From an uncultured Clostridia bacterium (lineage in GTDB: Bacteria; Bacillota; Clostridia; UBA1381), in contig CAJONM010000039.1 of assembly GCA_905235885.1 (NCBI GenBank), forward strand, positions 1 through 15,539: DNA of 15,539 nucleotides. Direction: 5' to 3'. The stretch's first letter is position 1, and every line of letters starts with the position of its first letter. The position numbers were made by a program, and so were the translations under genes. The notes under the pieces are model-generated. The model did not search any database and had not been told where the DNA came from. It was given only the letters and a program-made list of their open reading frames with translations. Shown here in pieces: positions 7,548 through 14,690 of this stretch.

Positions 7548-7584
7548 GGAACAGGTGCTTACCCGTTCCGCTTACCAAAGGAGG
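7548..7584 (+). promoter_or_regulatory. Hairpin in the sigE-sigG gap plus the sigG ribosome site
   Basis: GGAAC (7548-7552) pairs with GTTCC (7565-7569), and GGT (7554-7556) with ACC (7561-7563), across a GCTT loop and one A/C mismatch. GCTTACC occurs twice (7557-7563 and 7570-7576), so alternative pairings exist. The sigG Shine-Dalgarno AAAGGAGG (7577-7584) follows directly, with the ATG at 7592. The stem is not followed by a T-run, so it does not look like a terminator; a role in limiting sigG expression from read-through mRNA is inferred. Confidence 0.5.
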
Positions 7585-7591
7585 AAATGCT

Positions 7592-8362
7592 ATGACAAAT
7601 AAAGTAGAAATATGCGGCGTAAATACATCTACCCTGCCGATATTATCAAAAAGCGAAAAGGAGGAACTGTTTAGGGAGATCAAAAACGGGAATAAGGCTG
7701 CTCGCGATACCTTTATAAAGGGTAATCTGAGGCTGGTTCTGAGCGTTATACAGCGATTTTCAAACAGAGGCGAAAATCCCGATGATCTGTTTCAGGTGGG
7801 ATGTATAGGTCTTATAAAGGCTATAGATAATTTTGATACGGAGGTCGGCGTACAGTTTTCAACATATGCCGTCCCCATGATAATCGGTGAGGTGCGTAGA
7901 TTTTTGCGTGATGAAGGGCCTATCCGTGTCAGCAGGTCGCTCAAGGATACGGCGTACAAAGCGATGCGTGCTAAGGAGCGGTACACAAACACCTATTGCC
8001 GGGAGCCGACAATAGCGGAAATCTCCGATATGCTCGGTATACCTAAGGAGGAGATAGTAATGGCGCTTGACGCGATCGCCGCGCCTATATCGCTGTTTGA
8101 GCCTATATATCATGACGGCGGTGAAGCAATATATGTTATGGATCAGGTAAAGGATACAAAAAACACCGACGCAAACTGGCTTGAAAGCATTGCGCTCGAT
8201 GAAGCGATGAAACGCCTTTCGGATCGTGAAAAGCATATTCTTAATCTGCGTTTTTTTTGCGGAAAAACGCAAATGGAGGTAGCAAACGATATAGGAATAT
8301 CTCAGGCACAGGTGTCCCGTCTTGAAAAATCGGCACTCAAGCAGTTGAGAAAATATGTATAA
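7592..8362 (+). CDS. sigG: RNA polymerase sporulation sigma factor sigma-G
   Basis: Directs late forespore transcription after engulfment. The 256-residue protein has the diagnostic N-terminus NKVEICGVNTSTLP, the segment bearing the anti-sigma contact region in this family, and so differs from sigma-F. Region 2 reads NLRLVLSVIQRF, DDLFQVGCIGLIKAIDNFD and FSTYAVPMIIGEVRRFLRD. Region 3 begins PIRVSRSLKD. Then comes SLFEPIYHDGG and YVMDQV, and a region 4 helix-turn-helix GKTQMEVANDIGISQAQVSRLEK. The start has a strong AAAGGAGG at 7 bases. It follows sigE by 73 bases in the same direction, the conserved spoIIG-sigG order. No convincing sigma-F/sigma-G promoter was found in that gap. Confidence 0.98.
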   Translation: MTNKVEICGVNTSTLPILSKSEKEELFREIKNGNKAARDTFIKGNLRLVLSVIQRFSNRGENPDDLFQVGCIGLIKAIDNFDTEVGVQFSTYAVPMIIGEVRRFLRDEGPIRVSRSLKDTAYKAMRAKERYTNTYCREPTIAEISDMLGIPKEEIVMALDAIAAPISLFEPIYHDGGEAIYVMDQVKDTKNTDANWLESIALDEAMKRLSDREKHILNLRFFCGKTQMEVANDIGISQAQVSRLEKSALKQLRKYV

Positions 8363-8367
8363 CAGAG

Positions 8368-8392
8368 TGAAGCGGCCATATAAGCCGCTTCA
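8368..8392. terminator. Hairpin between sigG and murG (probable sigG terminator)
   Basis: A perfect 9-bp stem, TGAAGCGGC (8368-8376) with GCCGCTTCA (8384-8392), and a 7-base loop sit 5 bases after the sigG stop. On the plus strand a weak T-rich tract (TCTTGTCATTTT) follows; on the minus strand no T-run follows. The right arm includes the murG stop codon (8392-8390). It is likely a sigG terminator of moderate strength. Confidence 0.6.
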
Positions 8393-9484
8393 TCTTGTCA
8401 TTTTGTAAATTAATTGGTAAATCCTGTCAAGCGCATCGGTCTTAGCTATTTTTTTGAGGTTTTGGGACATTTTTTCAAGTCGCTCTTTATCGCCCGACAT
8501 TTGCACTATCCGATCATACAGCGCGTCGGGTAAAAGCTCCGACTCGGATATGACCTCCGCCGCATCAATGCGTTCAAATTCACGCGCATTCTGCTCCTGA
8601 TGATTACGCACCACATTCGGAGACGGGATCAGTATCGCAGGCTTGCCGAGTGCCGCTATTTCCGATACAGTTATCGCGCCCGAACGCGACACGACTATGT
8701 CCGCCGCTGCCATTGCCTGTGCCATATTGTTTATATACGGAACTATCTCTATATTGTCATCAGAGAACCCTCGCTCCTCTACCTCTTTGGATATCTTCTC
8801 ATAATTGCGCTCACCTGTGCCGAATAGGAGCTTTATATTTCCGTTTTTCTTTATCATCGGCAGCATGGCGATAACTGTTTCATTTATCCTGTCCGCACCG
8901 AGACTGCCGCCGAAGATCAGTACAAACGGCTTATTTATCCCTAACTGTTTCCTCGACTGCTCCCTGTCGGCTGTTAATATTTCACTTCGTATAGGATTGC
9001 CCGTTACGACGCATTTATCCTTAGCCTTTATAAAATTTATTGTTTCATCAAAGCTCAGGGCAAGGTATCTGACATATTTCTGTGCGCCCTTTACCGTAAG
9101 TCCCGGATATACATTCTGCTCATGTATAAGCGCCGGTATACCCTCCTTGTACGCCGCCATCGCCACAGGTCCGCTTACATAACCGCCTGTGCATACGACG
9201 CAATCGGGCTTAAACTCGCGGATTATGCGGCGGCAGTCGCTGCGCGATCTGAGCAGCTTTTGCACGACCGACACATTTTTCAGGATATGCCTTCTGTCAA
9301 ACCCTTCAATATCTATATATTTTATATCATAGCCGGCATTGGGGACAAGCTGCTTTTCAAGCCCGCTTTCCGTGCCGATAAACAGTGCGCTGAAGTCGTT
9401 TTCCTTTGATTTTACATAATCGGCAACGGATATTGCCGGATTGATATGTCCGCCCGTTCCGCCGCCGGCAAATATAACTCTCAT
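8390..9484 (-). CDS. murG: MurG N-acetylglucosaminyltransferase (lipid I to lipid II)
   Basis: Peripheral membrane GT28 enzyme that adds GlcNAc from UDP-GlcNAc to lipid I, giving lipid II on the inner face of the membrane. The 364 residues match the family. The N-terminal Rossmann domain opens with FAGGGTGGHINPA (glycine loop at residues 7-13), followed by HEQNVYPG near 120, a GGSLGA loop near 195, and the nucleotide-sugar region with RSGA and a PNVVRNHQEQNA motif near 290-300. The ATG at 9484 has AGGGAG 7 bases upstream and lies 31 bases after the ftsW stop. It is the last gene of this dcw run; murB, divIB and ftsA/ftsZ, which follow in Bacillus, are not here. Confidence 0.97.
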   Translation of the reverse strand: MRVIFAGGGTGGHINPAISVADYVKSKENDFSALFIGTESGLEKQLVPNAGYDIKYIDIEGFDRRHILKNVSVVQKLLRSRSDCRRIIREFKPDCVVCTGGYVSGPVAMAAYKEGIPALIHEQNVYPGLTVKGAQKYVRYLALSFDETINFIKAKDKCVVTGNPIRSEILTADREQSRKQLGINKPFVLIFGGSLGADRINETVIAMLPMIKKNGNIKLLFGTGERNYEKISKEVEERGFSDDNIEIVPYINNMAQAMAAADIVVSRSGAITVSEIAALGKPAILIPSPNVVRNHQEQNAREFERIDAAEVISESELLPDALYDRIVQMSGDKERLEKMSQNLKKIAKTDALDRIYQLIYKMTR

Positions 9485-9515
9485 TTATGAACTCCCTTCC
9501 CGTTCAAGGAGAATA

Positions 9516-10772
9516 CTATTCCTTTACACATCTTCTGGAAACATTGAGCAATATACCCATTTCCAAAAGGAGCGTCATTATAGATGTTCCGCCATAGCTG
9601 AAAAACGGCAAAGACACACCGGTATTTGGTATCAGCGATACGGCAACGCCCATATTAAAGAATGTTTGTATACCTATCTGTGACGCGATCCCGACACAGG
9701 TAAGCGATGACCACACATCCGGCGCCGCCATCGCTATCCGCATCGCTTTAAGGAACATTGCCGCAAAAAGCAGTATTATTATGACCGCGCCGAAAAAGCC
9801 CAGCTCCTCGCATACGATCGCAAATATAAAGTCATTATACGGCTCGGGCAGATTTGAATATTTCTGAACGCTCTGACCTAAGCCTAAGCCGAATATCCTG
9901 CCAGATCCAATTGCGTATATACTCTGCGAGATCTGATAACCTGTTCCGCGTGCATCGGCAAACGGATCAATGAGCGCCGTAACTCTCGCCATTCGCATAC
10001 TGTCAAAATGCAGATACACCGCAACGAATACGATACCGATAATTCCCAGTATTATAACGGGGCGTATCGGCATTCCGCCGGCGATCATAACGCACAGTGC
10101 GATACCTACTATAACGATCGTTCCGCTAAGATGCGTTTCAAGCATCAGAAGCAGCGCGACAAGTCCGATTATACCGCCGCATCTCCTTATACCTTTAAAG
10201 GTCGTAAGATCAACTTTTCCTATCTTTATAAGATACGCTATGTACATCGCTATTACCGGCTTCATAAGCTCGGACGGCTGTATCTGTATCGAAAAAATGT
10301 CCATCCATCGCCGCGCGCCGTTCACCTTTACGCCTATACCGGGTATCAGCACCAGCACAAGCAGCGCGACGCATACCCAGAACGCTGCAGGTATAAGATG
10401 CAGAATATTATCGAGATTTATTCGCGATACTGCGATCATCCCGACAAGACCGACGATTATAAAGAAAAGCTGACGCTTAAAGAAATAATACGAATTATCG
10501 TATATGCGGTTTCCGGACGGAGCCGATGCCGAAAGCATCGCGATCAGTCCTATGGCAACTATGAGCACTATAAAAAACAGCAGAGTATAGTCCAGCTCGC
10601 CTACCGCGATCAGCCCTTTTCTCTTTTTGATCTTCTTTTTTGCCTGCTCGGCATTAAATGTCCGCGTCCGTTTGCCGGTATCAGCCGCCTTTTTGGGGCT
10701 TTGCTGACGCGTTCCGGCGGATTGCGCTTTGCGCGTTACGCGCCGCGTTCCGCTGCTGACCGGTTGTGCCAT
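9516..10772 (-). CDS. ftsW: SEDS-family peptidoglycan polymerase FtsW/SpoVE
   Basis: Polytopic membrane glycosyltransferase that polymerises lipid II with a partner class B penicillin-binding protein. Many hydrophobic spans and SEDS signatures are visible: LSASAPSGNRIYDNSYYFFKRQ, the GTGYQISQS / GLGLGQS pair, KYSNLPEPYNDFIFAIVCEELGF, and IPNTGVSLPFFSYGGTS near the C-terminus. About 55 residues before the first membrane span are unusually rich in Lys/Arg, Ser and Gln and would lie in the cytoplasm. Two ATG codons are adjacent (10775 and 10772); the second is placed better, 6 bases from GGAG. The gap to mraY is about 20 bases. Next to a SpoVD-like transpeptidase and sporulation sigma genes it may be SpoVE rather than the vegetative FtsW; sequence reading alone cannot separate these. 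Confidence 0.93.
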   Translation of the reverse strand: MAQPVSSGTRRVTRKAQSAGTRQQSPKKAADTGKRTRTFNAEQAKKKIKKRKGLIAVGELDYTLLFFIVLIVAIGLIAMLSASAPSGNRIYDNSYYFFKRQLFFIIVGLVGMIAVSRINLDNILHLIPAAFWVCVALLVLVLIPGIGVKVNGARRWMDIFSIQIQPSELMKPVIAMYIAYLIKIGKVDLTTFKGIRRCGGIIGLVALLLMLETHLSGTIVIVGIALCVMIAGGMPIRPVIILGIIGIVFVAVYLHFDSMRMARVTALIDPFADARGTGYQISQSIYAIGSGRIFGLGLGQSVQKYSNLPEPYNDFIFAIVCEELGFFGAVIIILLFAAMFLKAMRIAMAAPDVWSSLTCVGIASQIGIQTFFNMGVAVSLIPNTGVSLPFFSYGGTSIMTLLLEMGILLNVSRRCVKE

Positions 10773-10791
10773 CATATGCTCCTTTCAACTA

Positions 10792-11814
10792 CTATAACAA
10801 CATTCCCAAAACACACAGGCATATCGTAACGACCGTAAATGTCGTCACTATCCGCACCTCGCTCCATCCCTTCATCTCAAAATGGTGATGCAGCGGTGTC
10901 ATTCTGAACAATCGTTTTCCCTCGCCGTATTTCTTCCTTGTATATTTGAAGTATGTCACCTGCAATATGACCGAAAGCGTTTCGGCAAAATATATAAATC
11001 CCACAATTATCAGATAAAGATACATATTCAGATCCACCGCCATGAGCGCGACGGCGCCGCCGAGAAACAGCGAGCCGGTATCGCCCATAAACACACGCGC
11101 CGGATATTTGTTATATATAAGAAATCCGAGAAGTCCGCCCGTTACCGCGGTCGCGAATATGCTCACGCCCGTTTGCGGCACATCGCCCCACATGAAAAAG
11201 GCGTAAACCGCAAAAAACAACGCTACGACAGCGGTCACGCTCGACGCAAGCCCGTCAAGACCGTCGGTAAGATTTACCGCGTTTACGGTGCCAACCACCA
11301 CGAACATGACAAACGGTATATAAAGCAGTATAGGAACGGTCACCGCGCGTTTGAAAAACGGCACGATAATGTCCGTCTTGAGCATTCCCATAAACATCAG
11401 CATGATAACATACAGCAGTGCAAACGCAAGCTGAAGCAAAAACTTCTGTATCGGAGTAAGTCCGAGATTGCGCTTTTTTACCACCTTTATATAATCGTCT
11501 ATATATCCTATGGCTCCGAATCCCAAAGATACGGCAAACAGCATGGCTACCTTGAGCATCTCATAGCGCATATTGTGCATAAGCTGTATTATGACAAGAT
11601 TTATCAATATCGAGATACCGATACCTATTATGAACATTATGCCGCCCATAGTAGGCGTGCCGGATTTCGTCTGATGCCATGACGGTCCCTCTTCGCGTAT
11701 CTCCTGACCGTATTTCAGTTTATGGAGATAGTCTATGACTTTTCTGCCTATGACCGCTGTTACGGAAAACGCCAGTACGAGTGATAACAATGTAGCACCA
11801 ATAAATTCTTTCAT
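10792..11814 (-). CDS. mraY: Phospho-N-acetylmuramoyl-pentapeptide transferase MraY
   Basis: Integral membrane enzyme that moves phospho-MurNAc-pentapeptide from UDP to undecaprenyl phosphate, making lipid I. The 340-residue protein has many hydrophobic spans. Family motifs appear in order: HQTKSGTPTMGG near residue 50, GYIDDYIKV near 105 (Asp-Asp pair), NAVNLTDGLDGLA near 180, KYPARVFMGDTGSLFLGG near 235, and TPLHHHFEMKGWSE near 305. A GTG two codons upstream (11820) is also in frame, but the ATG at 11814 is preferred because AAAGGA sits 8 bases before it and only 2 bases before the GTG. It starts 23 bases after murF. The gene expected next, murD, is absent; ftsW follows directly. Confidence 0.97.
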   Translation of the reverse strand: MKEFIGATLLSLVLAFSVTAVIGRKVIDYLHKLKYGQEIREEGPSWHQTKSGTPTMGGIMFIIGIGISILINLVIIQLMHNMRYEMLKVAMLFAVSLGFGAIGYIDDYIKVVKKRNLGLTPIQKFLLQLAFALLYVIMLMFMGMLKTDIIVPFFKRAVTVPILLYIPFVMFVVVGTVNAVNLTDGLDGLASSVTAVVALFFAVYAFFMWGDVPQTGVSIFATAVTGGLLGFLIYNKYPARVFMGDTGSLFLGGAVALMAVDLNMYLYLIIVGFIYFAETLSVILQVTYFKYTRKKYGEGKRLFRMTPLHHHFEMKGWSEVRIVTTFTVVTICLCVLGMLL

Positions 11815-11837
11815 CTGCACAGTCCTTTCCGCATCTC

Positions 11838-13202
11838 CTACATTTTCGTCAGCTCATCGACGAGCTTATCGAATTTCATGCCATGCGACGCTTTTATAAG
11901 AATGCTGTCGCCTTCTCCCACAAGCGTCGGCAGATATTGAGCCGCCTGTTCGGTCGTATCGTAGCTTTTTATATTCCTCATTCCGGCATCCGCTGCGCCT
12001 TTTGCGATATGCCTTGCATTAGCGCCGGCGGTAATAAGAAGATCCAGTCCTTCCTTTGCTATATCCGCGCCTACATCATAATGCGCCTTGGGAGCATAAT
12101 CACCCATTTCCAGCACATCACCCAAAACGGCTACACGCTTTGGCGCATCGGTAAATTTCTGTACCTTAACTGCCGCCCTTATCGAATCGGGCGAGGAGTT
12201 ATAGCAATCGCTTATTATCTCCATACCGTTGTGCCTTATTATTTCAAGTCTGCCATCGGTGTATTTGCAGCTTTTAAGTCCCTCTATACATTCTTCTTTA
12301 CTTACTCCGAAATGAAGTCCGGCGCATACCGCCGCAAGCGCGTTATATACATTGTGTGCGCCGGGCGCAAGCACCTCGGCGCGAAATTCGCCCTTGTCAT
12401 ATACAACGGTAAAGCCTACTCCGTCCAAGCCATGTGTTACTATATCCTTGGCGTATACATCGTTTGAGCTGCCTGTGCCGAAGGTCTTTACATTATATGG
12501 TGTATCCTTTACCGTTTTGAGCAGGTCGTTATCGCCGTTTATATACAGCGTGTTCTTTTCCGTAAAGTTCTTGGTTATCTCAAGCTTTGCTTTGAGTATC
12601 CCCTCGCGCGAGCCAAGGTTCTCTATATGCGACATACCCACATTCGTTATTATTGCAATATCCGGCTTTGCGATGCCGGCAAGGTATTCGATCTCGCCGA
12701 AATGGTTCATACCCATTTCTATGACCGCCATATTATGTTCGCGCTCAATTCCGAAGATCGTCTGCGGAACACCTATGTCGTTATTAAAATTGCGCTGCGT
12801 TTTATGCGCGTTATAATGACGGGCAAGGACAGAATAAACAAGATCTTTCGTTGTCGTCTTCCCGACGCTGCCTGTTATGCCCACGCTCGGCACATAATAT
12901 TTTTCCTTATAGAATCGGGCAATATCGCCCAGAGCCTTTCTCGTATCAGACACCTTGATCATGGGCGCATCTGTATTTTCCGCATCGTTTTGCGTAAGGC
13001 AGGCGGTCGCGCCGCGGCTTATCGCCGATCCGATAAAATTGTGTCCGTCCATATTCTCCCCGATAAGAGGGATAAACAAACACCCATCCGCCGCCTTACG
13101 CGAATCGGTAGTTATATCCGTTATCGGAATGTCCTCTTTTATTTCCTGCAGCGGTTTGCCGCCGGTAGCCTTTATGATCTCATATATCGTAAGCGGCTGC
13201 AT
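11838..13202 (-). CDS. murF: MurF UDP-MurNAc-tripeptide:D-alanyl-D-alanine ligase
   Basis: Cytoplasmic ATP-dependent ligase that adds D-Ala-D-Ala to UDP-MurNAc-tripeptide. The 454 residues match the family. Visible are the N-terminal substrate domain with TTDSRKAADGCLFIPLIGENMDGH near 31-54, the P-loop GITGSVGKTTTK (108-119), RNFNNDIGVPQT, the Mg/ATP motif EMGMNHFGEI, NVGMSHIENLGS, a PGAHNVYNALAA segment, and DCYNSSPDS near 310, all MurF-type. Of two in-frame starts, the ATG at 13211 abuts the Shine-Dalgarno, while the ATG at 13202 lies 9 bases from GGAG and gives the family-like N-terminus MQPLTIYEI; the latter is chosen. It follows murE by 36 bases across a structured gap that probably links its translation to that of murE. 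Confidence 0.96.
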   Translation of the reverse strand: MQPLTIYEIIKATGGKPLQEIKEDIPITDITTDSRKAADGCLFIPLIGENMDGHNFIGSAISRGATACLTQNDAENTDAPMIKVSDTRKALGDIARFYKEKYYVPSVGITGSVGKTTTKDLVYSVLARHYNAHKTQRNFNNDIGVPQTIFGIEREHNMAVIEMGMNHFGEIEYLAGIAKPDIAIITNVGMSHIENLGSREGILKAKLEITKNFTEKNTLYINGDNDLLKTVKDTPYNVKTFGTGSSNDVYAKDIVTHGLDGVGFTVVYDKGEFRAEVLAPGAHNVYNALAAVCAGLHFGVSKEECIEGLKSCKYTDGRLEIIRHNGMEIISDCYNSSPDSIRAAVKVQKFTDAPKRVAVLGDVLEMGDYAPKAHYDVGADIAKEGLDLLITAGANARHIAKGAADAGMRNIKSYDTTEQAAQYLPTLVGEGDSILIKASHGMKFDKLVDELTKM

Positions 13203-13211
13203 AGCTCTCAT

Positions 13212-13251
13212 CTCCCTTTAGATATAAAGGGGCTGTTTTTAACAGTCCCTT
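13212..13251 (-). promoter_or_regulatory. Mutually exclusive hairpins in the murE-murF gap covering the murF Shine-Dalgarno
   Basis: On the minus-strand RNA, an 11-bp stem with one A/C mismatch forms between 13251-13241 and 13237-13227 and includes the murE stop codon (13241-13239). A second, perfect 7-bp stem forms between CCCTTTA (13231-13225) and TAAAGGG (13220-13214) with a 4-base loop. Its right arm is part of the murF Shine-Dalgarno AAAGGGAG (13219-13212). The two stems share bases 13231-13227, so only one can form at a time. This fits translational coupling: a ribosome finishing murE would open the stem hiding the murF site. Confidence 0.6.
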
Positions 13252-14675
13252 TTCAAATGCGTGTATACTTCGATACGCTCGTCAAAATCGAACTTCTCCT
13301 TGCCGATTATCTGGTATGTTTCCTGTCCCTTGCCGGCAAGGATTATAACATCCCCTTTTTGCGCCATATCCAGAGCATAGCCTATCGCTTCGCGTCTGTC
13401 GGTAATAAGTATATATTTACCGTCCGTCTTTTTCATTCCGACCTCAATATCCCTTACTATCAGTTCGGGATCCTCCGTTCTGGGATTATCGGATGTTATG
13501 ATGGTAAAGTCCGACAGCTTGCCTGATATTTCACCCATTATCGGGCGCTTCGTGTTGTCGCGGTCTCCGCCGCAGCCGAACAAGGTTATCGTCCTGCCCT
13601 CGGCAAATCCCTTTACGCATTGTATCACATTCTCCAAACCGTCGGGCGTGTGTGCATAATCAATTATGACCGTATAATCGGTGTCAGTCGGAACGACCTC
13701 CACTCTTCCTACAACGCCATGCGCGTTGCCAAGTCCTTCGATTATCGTGTCTATGTCTATACCGAGCTGCAATGCCGCTCCTGCGGCGCAAAGTGCGTTG
13801 TAGACGCTGAATTGCCCCGGTATCGCGATATAAGCTTTCTTTCGCTCACCCTTATATATCAGATCAAACTCAGAGCCGCGCGGCGTTATTTTGATGTTTT
13901 CCGCTTTAAGATCGCGCTCGCCGCTCAATCCTATTGTCATTATATCGCTGCCGCCTATGCGCGAGCAGTATTTGTCATCCGCGTTTATAACGCCCTTTTT
14001 CGATATGTCAAACAGCTTTGCTTTCGCAAGGAAATAATTTTCCATCGTGCCATGGAAATCAAGATGATCCTGCGTCAGATTTGTAAACACACCGACATCA
14101 AATGTGCAGCCGTATACGCGGTCAAGCTCAAGCGCGTGGCTGGATACCTCCATGACAACATATTCGGCACTGTTGTTTACCATTTCATTGAAAAGCTGCT
14201 GAAGCTCAAGCGCGTTTGGCGTTGTGGGGGTGGTGCTTTTCGTCAGCAGGAGCTTATCGCCTATTATGTTCTGGTTGGTGCCTATAACTCCGACGCGTTT
14301 CCCTGCCGCTTCGAGTATGCTCTTTACAAGATATGTCGTGGTAGTCTTGCCGTTCGTTCCGGTTATGCCGACAAGCGACAGATTTGATGACGGATCTTTG
14401 TAGAATGCGCTCGCAAGCTCAGCAAGCGCCTTTCTCGTGTCATTTACATAAATAACAGGTACATCGACATCTATTCTGTCCTGTGCCACGATCACAGCCG
14501 CGCCGTTTGCCGCCGCAGACGCCGCGTATTTATGACCGTCCGTTTCATAGCCCTTTATGCAGACAAATATATTATTGTCCGTAACCTTTCTTGAATCATA
14601 TGCTATGCCCGTAACATCAATGCCCGATATGTCCGACGGACAGTTTTTTAACAGCTCACCTGCTAACATATTCAT
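13239..14675 (-). CDS. murE: MurE UDP-MurNAc-L-Ala-D-Glu:meso-diaminopimelate ligase
   Basis: Cytoplasmic ATP-dependent ligase that adds the third amino acid of the peptidoglycan stem peptide. The 478 residues match the family. Visible are the N-terminal domain with YDSRKVTDNNIFVCIKGYETDGH (26-48), the P-loop GITGTNGKTTTT (103-114), EVSSHALELDR (176-186, carbamylated-Lys region following at AKAKLF), TQDHLDFHGTMENY, DYAHTPDGL (339-347), and GCGGDRDNTKRPIM (367-380). DNPR at 396-399 is the signature of enzymes that use meso-diaminopimelate rather than L-lysine. The ATG at 14675 has GGGGTG 4 bases upstream; an alternative ATG at 14669 lies 10 bases away. It follows the transpeptidase gene by 15 bases. 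Confidence 0.97.
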   Translation of the reverse strand: MNMLAGELLKNCPSDISGIDVTGIAYDSRKVTDNNIFVCIKGYETDGHKYAASAAANGAAVIVAQDRIDVDVPVIYVNDTRKALAELASAFYKDPSSNLSLVGITGTNGKTTTTYLVKSILEAAGKRVGVIGTNQNIIGDKLLLTKSTTPTTPNALELQQLFNEMVNNSAEYVVMEVSSHALELDRVYGCTFDVGVFTNLTQDHLDFHGTMENYFLAKAKLFDISKKGVINADDKYCSRIGGSDIMTIGLSGERDLKAENIKITPRGSEFDLIYKGERKKAYIAIPGQFSVYNALCAAGAALQLGIDIDTIIEGLGNAHGVVGRVEVVPTDTDYTVIIDYAHTPDGLENVIQCVKGFAEGRTITLFGCGGDRDNTKRPIMGEISGKLSDFTIITSDNPRTEDPELIVRDIEVGMKKTDGKYILITDRREAIGYALDMAQKGDVIILAGKGQETYQIIGKEKFDFDERIEVYTHLKRDC

Positions 14676-14690
14676 TACACCCCACTTATG

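Noticed and set aside
7519..7591. Possible sigma-F/sigma-G promoter for sigG (CATAGGA at 7544)
   Set aside because: No matching -35 element at the right spacing; the resemblance is too weak to report.
10008..11682. Two plus-strand open frames of over 260 codons opposite ftsW and mraY
   Set aside because: Products are rich in Tyr, His and Arg, as expected from antisense reading of membrane-protein genes; no ribosome site or family motif.
12627..14387. Plus-strand open frames of 255 and 299 codons opposite murF and murE
   Set aside because: One spans the murE-murF junction, and both oppose genes with full catalytic motifs; they are antisense shadows.
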